64,000 nucleotides of DNA from Phymorhynchus buccinoides (GCA_017654935.2 CM065712.1:16678090-16742089); one strand, 5' to 3'. Positions 1 through 12,736 are shown, counted from the first letter of the stretch. The notes: a model not told the origin generated them from the letters alone. Made by a program: numbers and translations.

Positions 1-1249
1 CCCCCCTCTCTTCGTCTCTGCTATCTGGTCAGTCATAGTCGGAAAAACGACTGACCGGCGTAGATAGTGTATATTATTGTCCTTGTCGGACGTAGACCCG
101 TACCTCTTGTATTTTTGTCCTGTATCCACTCACTGTGGACAAATTCCAAATCAGGATGAGTAATAATATTGGTCCTTAGTTGGATAGTCTACATCTGATT
201 ACTGAAAGATCGTTTTCATACGATCGTTATATTCATTTGAATTTATTCGTGTCGTGTATTACCTTTTCTTTCTTCTGTTGTCCACATTGTTCGTACACTG
301 ATTTTTGTCACAGTTTTAAATCTCTAATTGATTTATACACATACACAACGCCCACAACGCACAACGCCGCACACGCAACGGTGTAGTTGACCGCACACTC
401 AACACGCAGTGTACATCATACACTACATCAATCCAACACACAACTACTCACGCACCTCTGCGCAGCAACGACGCACAAACCACGTCAAAGCACGCCAAGA
501 AAAGATACTCGCAGAACGTCCACGAAATGCATCGACACACAAAAGCAAACACACACAATCGCTACCACGAACGCACAACTTTAGTCAACCACACGCACGC
601 ACAGCAACACACACACTACACACACCCGAAACAAACACACACACACCGCGCGCACGCATGCACGCGAGCACACACAAACACTCACACTCACACGCACGCG
701 CACGCGCACGCGAGTTTAAACAACCCACAACCAGTTCACTCGTAGTCGTATATTTCGTGCCCTTTGGCAGCAATTTGTCAAGGAACATATTGAGTGATTA
801 AGAATTGTTGATAGATTCTCCCACGACATGGCCTATAAGTTTGGTCATGTCCGCAAGCAGTAGGCCAAAGCCGATTTCCAATAGGGACAAATGGTATTGT
901 TTCCATGGCGATCGACGAACCCAATGACGACAACCACTGTAACAACAATCACAACAACAAGAACAACAAACACTACCTAACAACAACATGAAACAACAAT
1001 AGGCCTACAACAACTACACACAACACAACAATACTGAAGCAAACAGACAATGCAAACAATGTTCATGTTTTTTGGTTTTGGGTGTTTTTTTTGGTTCGAT
1101 TGCCTTCAGCTGTCATATGATGTCAATGCGTCATGCTGTCCTTATGCGCTAACTAAGAATAACTTAGTGGACGCAGCCAATGCCCGACTTCGCGAGAAAC
1201 TCTTTATGTGATCATTTTACAGAACAAAGGCCAGTAGAATGGACCAGTA
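1..1249. other. no gene seen; AC-rich stretch
   Basis: Nothing is supported at 1-390 or 720-1249. Between 390 and 715 the sequence is AC-rich low complexity with CGCACGCGCACG runs. Confidence 0.6.
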
Positions 1250-1306
1250 GGCAGAATGATGGTAGATGACAGGTAAGCAAAGAGGTAACGGGCAGAGTCA
1301 AAGAAG

Positions 1307-1520
1307 TTGCGACACATTAGCCGTGTACCAACAAGCCGGCATATTCCATGCGGACAACCCGTAAACAATCCATTAATATGTGAAACACGAGGGAAAGATT
1401 TGCCACGTGTCCGAATTTCCCCTATAAAAAAATTAATGCGTACACTTTTATCCTTCTTTCTTCCCACTTATTTTGGGGTTTTCCGTACGGAACTTTACGC
1501 GTCTAATGTGAACCCGGCTC
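1307..1520. mobile_element. fold-back MITE family F3 copy
   Basis: Contains GCGGACAACCCGTAAACAAT and ends near TTTACGCGTCTAATGTGAAC. Shared with copies at 3818-4075 and 28205-28390. Ends resemble AAGGCC plus ACGCGTCTAA / GGAATCTCC. Confidence 0.55.
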
Positions 1521-1767
1521 AGAGGAATGTCACGAGCACTGAACTTCCAGAAGGTGGGGGAACTATTTGTTACGAAAGACACCCACCCCACCACCACACC
1601 ACGACTGCCGGTTCCACGGGGGAGACGACGATAGTGTTGTTATCTCACGCCTGTTGGCTTAAGGTAATGCCAACCGATTGACTAGGCCTAAACAATAAGG
1701 CTACCTCAAAATGTTGTTTATGCTCTGGCGGGGATTGTCTTTAGCCCATGGCAACTCCTACATCAGT

Positions 1768-1930
1768 CTAAAAATGCCCCGATGGTCGAGAGTCTGGCGG
1801 CCCCGTGGCGCGCGGGTTAATCAAAAAGCGGCACACACGTATGTTCTCACCTGGCTGATGCATTTGTACCATAGTGTTTCCATGCTTTCCGCGTTCGGTG
1901 AATCCCACTGGAGCCCAGGTACGACAACAA
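1768..1930. repeat. dispersed repeat R1 copy
   Basis: Shares the pattern GGGTTAATCAAAAA, TGATGCATTTGTACCATAGTG and GGAGCCCAGGTACGACAAC with 14358-14545, 48639-48790 and 60478-60632. Confidence 0.6.
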
Positions 1931-1936
1931 CAAACG

Positions 1937-2168
1937 CTAACCTTTCACTGCCCAACGTCCATTTAGCACCACAATTCACTAAAGGCATCACATCGGGGGT
2001 GTCTATTCACTCCAAAGACCCTATTGTCTTGTTGGGAAGTAGGATAGACCTTATTTTTATATATAGCTCACAGGAGATCCACATACTGCAGTGGATTTTG
2101 TTCTCACTACCCCGGGTAAAAATTTATGGAGTGTTCGGATGAAATATGGCTGGCGGTGAAAGGGTTAA
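1937..2168. mobile_element. piggyBac-like MITE, family P1
   Basis: Left end CTAACCTTTCACTGCCC, right end TGGCGGTGAAAGGGTTAA. The interior matches the other P1 copies (AGACCCTATTGTCTT, ATAGACCTTATTTT). Confidence 0.75.
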
Positions 2169-2489
2169 TGTTAACCAACAATCATTCCTCCATCTTCAAA
2201 GCGCAGCGAGACACCCTTGCGAGATCGGAGGACGCCAACAAAGTCTTGGATGTCTTCGGGCAGAGAAGCTAGAGTTCCCAGCGCGGGGATTTTCGACCCG
2301 GACCACTGCCCCCCTGGTCCGCATCAGCAAGAAACCGCAGGGTGTCCCCAACTCCCCAGCTTCCGGTCTGTCTGGTTTTGTCTATGTCTCTGTGTTCGTA
2401 TGTCTTGTCCTGTCTGTCTGTCTTTTCTGTGTTTTTCGGTTTTTTCATGAAGACAGAATAGTACGAATATGATTGTTTATTGAGGGTGA

Positions 2490-2495
2490 GCAGTG

Positions 2496-2528
<33 letters not shown>

Positions 2529-2610
2529 GAGAGAAGAGAGAGAGAGAGAGAAGAGAGTAGAGAGAGAGAGAAAACAAAGAGAGAGAAGAGAGAGCTAGAG
2601 AGATGAGAAC
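2490..2610. repeat. (GA)n tract
   Basis: Imperfect GAGA repeats of about 120 bp. Confidence 0.95.
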
Positions 2611-2914
2611 ACGGAACACGAACACTTTAACTCCGTCATTACCACACAGGTCTGATGACAAGGGGGGAGGGTAATTGAATATTTTCACTGAAATCGTACT
2701 AATAGTATTCGACAACATAAACAAAGTAATCATAAACATGAAACCAAATAATGAAAACTAAAAGAAAACATTCAGGTTACTGACCATCCGATATACTAAT
2801 ACAACATGTAAATTATCAAGAACAACATAAATTGTTATGTTAGTTAGCCTGATTTTTTTTAGCTTTTGCATATTAACTAGCCACTGTGTCAGTTGTGGGA
2901 AAGGGTAATGTATG

Positions 2915-3200
2915 GTGTGTGTGTGTGTGTGTGTGTTATGCGTGATGCGTGTGTGTGTGTGGGTGTGTTGTGTGTGTGTTGGTGCTGGAGAGCAAAGTGT
3001 ACGCTTGAGAAAAGTGGTCTTTTGAATTCTCCTACTTTTAAATGATCCGTGTTCGATGATGAATTCTCGTGCTTTAGCGTCCTCGCGGTCTGAGAACGAC
3101 CATATTGGACTTTAGTAGATTAAAGAGGTGGGAACGATCATAGAAGGCAATGCCCGGAGGCAGTCCAAACCCAGGAAAGATCCCGAATTTTTAACAATAC
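2915..3200. repeat. (GT)n tract and dispersed repeat R2
   Basis: GT repeats at 2915-2985. From 3030 to 3200 is a copy of a dispersed repeat with GGAACGATC, GGCAATGCCCGGAGGCAGT and a CCCGAATTTTTA end. It is also at 11580-11700, 15160-15370 and 15925-16055. Confidence 0.6.
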
Positions 3201-3454
3201 AATGTGTATTCTAGTCCGTGTGTCTCCCCCGTATAGTAGATGTTACAGAATGGCATTTCTGACCTCTTCTCATCATATGTAAATTGGACTTGGTATTGAC
3301 TTAAATAATTACTGATGGGTTTAGAGAGTGTGGAGGTTGTGTGAAATGGAATTTCTACTTATTCCTGAGTATTATTCAATTTAACTTCGTTTTCGACTTA
3401 AATATGGTGGGTGCACAAAGTGAGGGAGTAAGTCGTTGACGCTGATCTGTGGGG

Positions 3455-3545
3455 AGGTGTATGTGGTGTGTGTGGTGTGTGTGTGTGTTGTGTGCATGCT
3501 GCGTGCGATGCATGCGTGCGTTGCGCGTGCGTGTGCGGCAGCGTG
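3455..3545. repeat. GT/GCGT low complexity
   Basis: Imperfect TGTGTG and GCGTGCG repeats. The flanks (3200-3455, 3545-3817) show nothing else. Confidence 0.9.
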
Positions 3546-3817
3546 GCGTTGTGTGATATGCTGCTAGGGGGTGATTCAGGTACTCTGTGCATATGCGCGA
3601 CTGTTTGGCATATCTCACACTGTCATCTATGCTTGATATTTGTAAAAGTACATAGAGGTGACTAGGCCACACAGGTCATACTACTCGTATTTATATATTT
3701 TCGGCTTTCGCGCTTTATCTGCATCTGTCTGCATCTATTTCCGCTTTAATCTATTTAAATTATATCATTAACCTAATTAATCTCTACTCCCCACTGTGTG
3801 ACGTCGTGCCCCTTAGG

Positions 3818-4075
3818 CCGGTTCACATTAGACGCGTAAGTTCAGTACGGAAAACCTAATAAGTGGAACAAAGAGGATAAACGTGCGTTGTATACGCAAT
3901 GATGGGAGAATGATCGTCGATCACGATGCGCAATCTTTTCCACTTCGTTGGCTTTCACTCATATATGGAGTTGCGCACGGGTTTCCGCACGGAATCTCCG
4001 CTTATGTGTGTACAAAGGCCTTATGTCTTGTAATTTGTTTGGGTGGGTCTGGAGGCCAGTGTTAATATGAGTGCA
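3818..4075. mobile_element. fold-back MITE family F3 copy
   Basis: Begins GGCCGGTTCACATTAGACGC and ends CGGAATCTCCGCTTATGTGT with ACAAAGGCC. Same family as 28205-28390 in reverse order. Nothing is seen from 4076 to 4437. Confidence 0.65.
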
Positions 4076-4437
4076 TGACTTGTGCTTTTCGTGACTGTGG
4101 TTATTGAGCGTGTTTGGCTTGCGTCACATTAAACATTTGACTATCCATTTACGAGGTTTCTTTCTTTCTCTCCGCGCCCCCCCCCCTTTCTCGTCTGCCT
4201 ACAATTAAAACATTAAGCACTGAATTATACAATGCTACAGGAGTACAGAAAGTCATGTACAGAAGATCTAGTACTTTGACCCTTCGTGCGCAGCGAAGCT
4301 GTCGTGCCTTATACAAAGGTGTGCCTATATCGTCCGAAAAAATAACGTAGAACCAGACTCTCAAAAGTGAATACTAGTTTGACGTCCATCATCCATTTCA
4401 TGTGTTACTCATTTTTGCTCTCTCTCTCTCCCAGCAG

Positions 4438-4544
4438 GGCGTGTTGCAGCTATGGTGGGGGACTGGTCGGGCCGTGAGCACTATGGGAGGCGGAGCGCAG
4501 AGACAGGGATGCGGAATGGAACGGTTCGCCCTCCGGCAGCCTGA
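4438..4544 (+). CDS. candidate upstream exon (unassigned)
   Basis: A CT tract with CCAGCAG (two acceptors 3 bp apart) precedes GC-rich sequence that ends at GAT|GTAAGA, a good donor. One frame is open throughout. It does not match a family motif I recognise. It lies just before the mini-exon array that carries ODAD4-like KKLLGE motifs, so it could be the preceding exon, or continuous with the first array copy. Confidence 0.3.
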
Positions 4545-4550
4545 TGTAAG

Positions 4551-5760
4551 ACCGATTGAAGAAGCTTCTTGGCGAGAATGCTTGTATGCACGACAGACAA
4601 TACCTGCTCGACGACTGCAGTACGCCACGCGTGACGTGTGTGTGTTTATTCCTTTGCTTTCTTCTTTTCTTATTCCTTCCTTCCTTCCTTCCTAAACGCA
4701 GACCGATGAAGAATATTCTGGGAGTAGCTGTGTGGAGACAGACAGTACCTGCAGCGACTGTCAAACCAGCTGCGTGTAGTCTTGTTTATTCCTTTCTTTC
4801 TTCTTTCTTCCTCTTCTTTTCTGCCTTCCTTCTTCCTTTTCTTCCTTCCTTCCTTCCTAACGACGGACACGATGAGAAGAAGATTCTAGGGAAGAGCTGT
4901 ACGGAGACGAATAACGACAGTACCTTGCAGCGACTGTAAACAGTAAGCTGCGTGAGTTGTTTATTCCATTCTTTCTTCTTTCTTATTTCCTTCTCCTTTC
5001 CTTCCTTCATTTCTTCCTTTCCTAACGAAGACACGAATCGAAGAAGATGCTGGGAGAGCTGTGTGGAGACAGACTGGCGTACCTACAGCGACTGCGTGGA
5101 GTTCATTTATTCCTTTCTTTCTCTTTCTTATTTCCTTTCTTCCTTCCTTGCCTTCTTCCTTCTTACCTTCTAACGATGAAGAAGATTCTGTCATAGCTGT
5201 ACGGATGCATACAGACAGTACCTGCAGCGACTGCGGCGTGAGTTGTTTATTCCTTTCTTTCTTCTATTCTTATTCCTTTTCTTCCTTCCTTTCTTTCTTC
5301 CTTCTTACCTTCTAACGATGAACTAGGATTCTGTGATAGCTGTCCGAGAACAGACGTACCTCAGCGACCTGAACTGCGTGAGTTGTTATTCCTTTCTTGC
5401 TTCGTTCTTCCTTCCTATCCTTCTTACCTTCTACGAAGCACGATAGACGTATATTCTGGAGAGCGTGTGCGACAGACAACTACAATAAGCCACCAGCTAC
5501 GTGAGTTTTTATTCATTTTAGTTCTCTCTTTCTCCCTTCTTCCTTCTTACCTTCTGACGAAGACACGATCAGTAGTTCTGGAGAGCTGTTTGGAGAGCAG
5601 ACTACCTACAGCCACTACGTGAGGTTGTTTATTCATGTTATATTTCTTCTTTCTTTTCTCCCTTCCTTCCTTCCTTTACCTTCTAACGAAACACGATAGA
5701 GGAGATTCTGGGAGGAGCTGTGTGGAGACAGAACAGATACATACAGCACCAGTCTACTGA
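4551..5760 (+). repeat. array of about nine decayed mini-exon copies (ODAD4 LLGEL motif)
   Basis: Units start near 4551, 4700, 4861, 5027, 5174, 5317, 5434, 5562 and 5688. A typical unit is a TTCC-rich tract, AACG(A/C)AG, about 55-70 bp of exon-like sequence, then GCGTGAGTTG and a T-rich spacer. The exon-like part reads KKILGELCGDRQYLQRL as consensus, matching human RQLLGELYVDKEYLEKLL of ODAD4. The first copy reads KKLLGENACMHDRQYLLDD and the fourth KKMLGELCGDRLAYLQRL. Most others carry 1-2 base indels. I cannot say which copy, if any, is spliced into mRNA. Confidence 0.65.
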
Positions 5761-7250
5761 TTTGTTTATTTCCTTTCGTTCTTCTTTCTTCTTTCTTTTG
5801 TTTGTTTGTGTTATTCCTTCCGTTTTTCGCTACTTCATATTTCCATCTTTCTTTTCTTTGGCTTCCGGCTCTGCGACAGTCTTTGTTGTTTATTTTTTCT
5901 TATTATTCTTATCTTGCCTTCTTTTCCTTTTTTCTTTCTTTCTTTGCTTCTTTTTTCTATTCGTTCCTTTTTTTCGTCTTTCGTTTGTTTGATTGTTTGG
6001 TTTTAACCCTTCCTTTCTTCTTTATTCTGTCTTTGTTTTTCTTTTCTTCCATCTGTGTGGATTTTCATTTCTTGTATTTCTTTATTTTATTCGGTCGTCT
6101 TGACTTCCGTTTCTTTCTTTCATGGACATCTTTTTCGTCTTTTTCTTTTTCCTTTCTTTTTCTTCTTATCTTTTCTTTATTTTTCTTCCTTCGTGCTTAT
6201 CCTTTCTGTCGTTTCTCTCTTTGTTCATTTAGCATTTTCCTTCTTCCTTCCTTCCTTCCTTTCGTTCCTTTTTAATTGTTTCCTTTTTTCTTTTCTTCCT
6301 TCCCGCCTTTCTTTGATTTTTGTTTGTTTCTTTCTTCCTTCTTTATTTCCATTTTCCGGTCTTTTTCTCCTTTTCTTTCTTCACCCTTCTTCTGTTCCAT
6401 TCTTTCCTGTCCATCATTCCTTCCTTCCTATTCCTTTCTTTTTCTTCTGGTCTTATGTTTTCTGTCTTCTTTCTACCTGCTTCCCTCTTCCTTCATCTCC
6501 TGTCTCTCTTTTCTCGCCCTTTGCCCCCCTTTCTTTTCTTCTCTTTCTTCCTTTTGTCGTGTCCTTTTTTCCTTCTTTAATTCCTTCCTTTATTCGTTTC
6601 CCGTCATTTCTTCCCTCCTTCCCTCCTTCATTCCGTGCCTTCGCTTATACTTCTTCCCTTTATTATTCTCCTCTGTTCGTGCTGTGCATTTCATCCCTTT
6701 ATTCCACTTTCTTTTTCAACTTCTTCCTTCCTTATCTTTACTTCTCCTAACTATTTTGTTTATCTTCTTCACTACTTGGTCCGCTATCGTTTTTCCCTCT
6801 TCTTCTCCTTTTCTTCATACTCCCTTATCCTTCTCTAGCTTATTCTCCTCTCTCTTACTGTCTTCCTTTCATATCTTCTTTCGTGTGCTCCTTCCTACTT
6901 TCCTCTAAGTTCCTTCACTCTGTATTGTCCTTTGCCGCACTGAATATAGATCGGGCAAAGCTGTGGATTCTGGGTTTGTGACGGTGCTAGGTTTGTTTGT
7001 TTTGTATTTTTGTTTATTCGTTTACATTGGGTTTTTTTTCTTTCTATCTGTCCACGAGTATCTGCCCGAACCGCTTTTATTTCTCTTCCTTTCTTTAGTT
7101 CTTTCCTTCATCTCCCTCTTGTTTCTCCTGTTTCTTCTTCATTTTCTTCTTTCGTTGTTGTTCAGTTTTTTCTTACTTTCATTTGCTTATTCATTCGTTT
7201 GCTTCAACGTTATTTAATCTTGTTTCTATTTCTTCCTGTTTAATATATGT
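5760..7250 (+). repeat. 1.5-kb polypyrimidine tract
   Basis: Almost purine-free plus strand built of TTCC, TTTC and CTTT. It continues the pyrimidine spacers of the mini-exon array. The long open frames here come from low complexity. Confidence 0.95.
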
Positions 7251-7309
7251 AATGCCTGTTTGTTTTTGGCTGCCCCATTCGTCTGTTTGTCGTTCGTGTC
7301 ATTCTGTTC

Positions 7310-8035
7310 ATATCCATGCATTTGAATTTATTCATTGGTTTAGCTGGTGTGGGTTTTTTCCATTCGCTCCCCCCGCGTTTCTTCTGTGCTCATTCATTAC
7401 CATCCATTCATCATTCGTTCATGATCCATTCATTCATTAATTCATACCCATTCAATCACCATTCATTCGATCCATTCATTTCTTCCATTCACCATTATCA
7501 CTCATATCATTCAATCAACCATTCCATACAATCTTCATTCATTCATAATTTTAATTCATTCATGTCATTCCATCAATCAATATTCAATCACCATTTCCTT
7601 CATCCATTCATTCATCATCTATGCATTCCTTCATCCATCATCCATTCATTATTCATTCCATTCCTTCAATCATCATTCATTCATCATCCATTCCTTCATT
7701 CCTACCAGTCATTCATCCAGTATCATTCATTCATTTCATTCATCCATCCATTTCATTCACATCATCCATTCATCCTGCTTCATTCATTCATCGTCAGTCC
7801 ATCCATCCAGCCATTCATTCATTCGATAGACATTCATTCATTCCATTCATGTCATTCATCCATTCATATCATTCAATCCCATCCATCCATCTATTCATAA
7901 TTCATTATTCATCCTTCATCCATCCATCTTCATTCATTCATTCCCTCCATCCTTTTCGGTCCATCCATCAATTCATGCATTCGTTTATTCATTCTTTAGT
8001 TCATCCCTCTTTCCCTCCATCTAGCCATTTTCTCA
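7310..8035. repeat. (ATTC)n/(ATCC)n microsatellite, about 720 bp
   Basis: Interrupted CATTCATTCATCCATC repeats, followed by a (CA)n tract at 8040-8145. Confidence 0.97.
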
Positions 8036-8149
8036 CGTAAACACACACCACGCACACGCACGCACACTCACACGACGCCACACACACACACCCTGACACA
8101 CCACACACACACACACACACACCCCACACAGACACACACACACACCTAG

Positions 8150-10339
8150 TCGTTAACATCAAATATACTCTAATTTCAGTAAACGTAAGAGAACAACACG
8201 TACGTTTAATTGCTGCAAGGTTTTTGTACAATCAGTGTTAAAAATGTTTACTCCCGCCACATACCTACCGCACCGTGTCTACATAATTCGTGACCGAGTC
8301 GAGTTAAACACAATAGATTGTCTTGCCTTTGATTACATTATTAATGCGTTTGCGCCAGTAGAACACTCCAACTCCGCACGAAAGCTACAGGCGCAAAATT
8401 CTACAATTTATTCCGACATTAAATTTGAGTAGACCACCACCACCACCCTCCCCTCTCCTCCCTACACCTCCCTTTACCACTTCACCCCCCAAAATCACTC
8501 GCCGAATAAAGCCCCGTTTCTGAATCGTTGGCTGGCCCATGCATAGCACATATTTCTTCGTTTGTTTTTAAGAAGCCTCCGAGTTAGGCAAACTGTATGA
8601 AATTTACATCCGCTCTACTGTCTACTGTGTTCCTGGATGGCTGACTGACTGACTGTCTTGACTCTATCTATCTATAAACAAACACAAATGCATGCCTTGC
8701 GCTTTGCCCTCAACTCTCGGTTGACATCATTTACAGCCTGGGGATTCGTAGCAGGAGGAAGTAATTGTTTTTTTAAAGTTCGCATCTTTGTGGCCGTCGA
8801 CGCGTAGTTTGTTGCCCTACCTTCTGCTCTAGTCCCTACTTTTTGACTCCTTTTGCTATATTTTGCTACACTTTTAAGTTCTCGGCTGTCTTCTATGTCT
8901 TGTTTAGTGTATGACTAACTAGACGCATTCACCGAAATATCCAGTATTTTTGTTTTGTCTCGTTTGAGTAAAATACGTCATTGTTACTCTTGTCGTGTAA
9001 AATGACGTATATATTTCCTGACCGTGTTGCACTGCCCTCCAGGAACGTATGTCCCACCATCTTTAGTTTTCAGAGCTTAACATTACTGCTAATTAGTTTT
9101 AAAAAATGGTGAGTTTCCTGACGGTTTCCTGTGGCACTGCCCCTGACGGGCATAGCCTACAGATCAGTTCCCACCATCTTTTTATATCTTTTACTAATAC
9201 GTTACATTTGCAAGGACGATTCGTATTGAATTTAGTATCATATATATATATAGACCAAATAAATAAAGTTCAAACAACTACAACGCTGTATCATAGGGGG
9301 CGCTTTTTTTTGTTTTTTTTCAAGGTCGTTCAGATAGTAACATATATATGTATGTTAACAGAAAACAGCGTCTTAGATGAACGCGAAACGGGATCTATGA
9401 CCCTCACAGTTTGCAAGCTGATAGGTTGTTAGGATATGTAAGTCGTGTTCGAAGATGAAGGTCATTGGTCAAAGGTTAAGGCTCAAGTCCGCTCACTGGA
9501 CCCCGAAAATGGCTGTCAGGCCGGCTGGCCCTTAATTTTGCGTTTTCAGGGTTCTAGTCCCTCCCCCCTCCACCTCCACCCGTATCGCATGCAACCGTTA
9601 ACCCTTGGTTGCGGCCAGTTAACCCTTGGTTCAAGGGTCGAAGATTCGGTTACGTGGTCCGCCATCACATACCATCATAATAATCATACCATAAAAATCA
9701 CATAATTATGAAATGCTATGATCAGTGCAGTGGATCTGCTACTTGTTTTCCTTGGTAGTAAAACGTTATAGCTTCAAAAGATAAAATTTCTTTTCTACGC
9801 CATATTGGTTTAAGCAAATCTGTATTCATTTCAAAACACAGTCAAACAGAAAGACAATTAGAGCAACAACAAGCTCGAAGATTTATATACCGTGCTCCTT
9901 AAATTTACATTGCACAATTGATTGAATAGATGGAGACTGCATTTATACCAAGTAATGTAATAACTAATAATGAACAAAATTAAAGGTATTTAGTGATAAT
10001 GATTCTTTTTAATTTTTGAGAGGCAGGTTTCTCTTCTTTTTTTTCCATCAGTAACGTACGGTTCGGCCAGATTTGATTTGGAAAGGAGGAAAAAAAAAGA
10101 TGATGATTCGATCGAAACTAAAATCCCGGCAATTTCCCGTGTGGGGAATTTCTCGCGCACAACGTCCCACTCGACAAACCCCCGCCACCCACAATTATCC
10201 GCAATGACAATTCTCCCATCAAAATTGACTTTTTGGGGGGTCTGAAAAAAGTAATTGCAAAATATTTTTTATACAAAAAACAAAAGAAGCTGTCCTTTAG
10301 TATTTCCTTCACGTGCTGCCTGATGTCGTGTCGTTGCAG
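8150..10339. other. intron-like sequence, no gene seen
   Basis: AT-rich with no conserved frame. A diverged repeat R2 piece lies near 9030-9180 (CCCACCATCTTT). Confidence 0.5.
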
Positions 10340-10460
10340 CGCGTCGGGGGTCGTGGCGGGGGCGGCCGCACGCGGCGTGACGTCATGCGGCTGGCACGTG
10401 AGGGGGTGGACTTCCTCCGCGAGAGGTCGGCACTGTGGGGCCACGCGGCTCAGCTGTCAC
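10340..10460 (+). CDS. possible alternative ODAD4 exon, paralogous to the 13928 exon
   Basis: After GTCGTTGCAG the frame (phase 0, as at 13928) reads DVMRLAREGVDFLRERSALW. This shares 12 of 20 residues with DLAMLADEGLQFLRERSIFW of the 13928 exon. Local GC is much higher than the flanks. The tract before the AG is weak in pyrimidines and the donor is unclear, so the end is approximate. It may be a mutually exclusive exon, a second copy used in the same transcript, or a relic. Confidence 0.5.
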
Positions 10461-10599
10461 GTGCCCACCTGAATGACGCGGGGGAGGAGCGGCCCGATTC
10501 CGCCCCTACCCCTCTCCCTCCCCCGCCCCGAATTCGACCCCTGCTGCCTTATTCCCGACACTGTCGTCTGCATTCTGTGACCAGGCTGTGATAGAGAGA

Positions 10600-10860
10600 G
10601 AGATAATCCCATATACACGTTGCGTCTTGTACTCCATCAATTCTCGAATCATTTACCGGAAGGTTTTCAATGATAAATGTGTGGCGTGTGACCTAGTAGA
10701 GAATATTTTTGGCGTTGTGACCTGTAAGGTGACCCAACTATTTTTAACCTAAAGTATTTTCATACTCGAATCATTTAACAGAAAATTTTGAAGAATTAAT
10801 TTGTGGCGTGTGGCCGTGTCAGTTCAATCCCAAATGCTTTTTTAGGTTTTTTTAACTGAC
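10600..10860. repeat. direct repeat of about 145 bp, two copies
   Basis: CGAATCATTTACCGGAAGGT and TGTGGCGTGTGACC recur as CGAATCATTTAACAGAAAAT and TGTGGCGTGTGGCC. Confidence 0.6.
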
Positions 10861-11103
10861 GGTGTTTCTGAATAGGATATTTCTTTTTACATAAAAAATA
10901 AAATGAAATAAAAGAGGCCGCAATTTATCAAGGTTGTACATGATAATTAAAAAAACCCACAAGTAAGTAGGCCCTATGAAAAATAAACAAGTCAGTGACA
11001 AACACAAACACTTAGGTTGCACATTTTTTAAACAAACAAAAATCACAACACACCCTTTTTCATTTATCGAATCTTACTCATTTCAAGCCACTAGACCTTT
11101 GTA

Positions 11104-11319
11104 GCGGGAAGACGGGGTAACAAACGCATGGGCGGGTAAGAAGCCCACCCCAATTATCTCATGAAATGAAGAAAATTTCAGTTACATTGGGCCCATGAGA
11201 CGAGTGTTATTTTCTAAAATTCGTCTCATGGGCAAATTTTGACTTAAAACTTCTTTATTTCATTATATAATTGGCATAGGCATTCTTACCCGCCCATGCG
11301 CTTTTTACCCGTATTCCCC
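11104..11319. mobile_element. mariner-type fold-back MITE, family M1
   Basis: Long inverted arms start GCGGGAAGACGGGGTAA and end TTTTTACCCGTATTCCCC, flanked by TA. The centre has two CATGAGACGA-type palindromes. Confidence 0.8.
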
Positions 11320-11840
11320 TAGTGGATGCGCTACTATTCCATTCATAATATCTAAAACAACTAGATCTATAGAATTCGGGTCTTTCCTGCTGATTGCAGT
11401 ATCTCCAGGATCGACCCACTATCTCTATTACATACGATATGCAAATGTCCCATGTGTACATATACCAAGTCGGAGGACGTTAAACTCATTATCATCTTCT
11501 GCGTACATAACTTTAAAGTCTCCAGTAAATAGGCTAATATTCTTCGTACGGAATTAGTTTCAGAGATACAACTGTATTGTTCAAAATTCGGGACTTTACT
11601 GGTGTTGTACTGCCTCCCGGGCATTGCACTCCAGGATCGTTCCCACCATCTTTATAATCTACTAATGTCCCATATGTGTCTGTTCAAGACCGGAGGACGT
11701 TAAGCAGAATTTTATTCGCTACGGAACTTTTAATAAATCGCGGAAGTCGAGCCCTAATTAAAAACGTTTAATAAAACAATTTTGAAGGTTGAGACAATGA
11801 TGCTTATTTATTTATTTCTTATGCAGAGCAATTAATGATA

Positions 11841-12068
11841 GGGGAAGACGTCCACGGGTAAAAAGCGCATGGGCGCAGGTAAGAAGCCCACCCCAATTAT
11901 CTCATGCAAATAAAGAAAATATTCAGTCAAATTTGCCCATGAGACGAATGCTAGACATTAACGCTCGTCTCATTGGGCAAAATGAGACTGAAATTTGCTT
12001 CATTTCATGTGAGATAATTGGCATGCGGCTTCTTACCCGCCCATGCGGCTTTTTACCCCGTCTTCCCC
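11841..12068. mobile_element. mariner-type fold-back MITE, family M1
   Basis: GGGGAAGACGTCC...TACCCCGTCTTCCCC with TA on both sides. Arms about 100 bp. Confidence 0.85.
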
Positions 12069-12244
12069 TAAGCACTTTACGTTTTAAGATATAGGAGCTA
12101 GATTGACACTGTTATGCCTGCCATAATGATTATGTTTGTGTGAACTGTTAGTGGTCACATTGTTGTTTTGATTACGGGGGTAATTGTTGTAATGAAATAA
12201 ACTGTCTAAATAAATATGTGCAGCTAAATAACGACCTCAGTGTT

Positions 12245-12293
12245 CCTGTGTGTGTGTCACAGTGTGTGTTGGTGTGTGTGTGGTGTGTGTCAT

Positions 12294-12332
<39 letters not shown>

Positions 12333-12540
12333 ACAGTGCTGTGTGTGTCGTGTGTTGTGTGTGTGTGTGTGCGTTGCGTGTGTGTGTGTGTGTCTTTTGA
12401 CCAAATCATGTAACTGTGTATGCACCCGCGTGCATAAGTACTATGTGTGTCGTGTGTGTGCGCGCGCGCGCGCATGTGTGCGGTGTATGTTTGTGCGTGT
12501 GTCTGTGTGTTGTATGCGCGCGTGCATATGTGTATGTTAG
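12245..12540. repeat. (GT)n tract
   Basis: Interrupted GT repeats with CGCGCG. No gene. Confidence 0.95.
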
Positions 12541-12654
12541 GGAGCCAGTCTTTCACAAAATACTAAACCGGAAAATAACTTCCCAATGCTGCGGATCGGA
12601 AAATCGCGACTTCTGAGACCATTTCTCGTCCCCTTTTTTCTAAGCTAGTCTGTC

Positions 12655-12699
12655 TGTCTGCTCTGTCTGTCTCTCTCCTCTACCGTGTCTCTCTCTCTC

Positions 12700-12736
<37 letters not shown>

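Noticed and set aside
5383..7440. Many long open frames rich in Phe, Ser and Leu
   Set aside because: They are by-products of polypyrimidine and ATTC repeats without stops.
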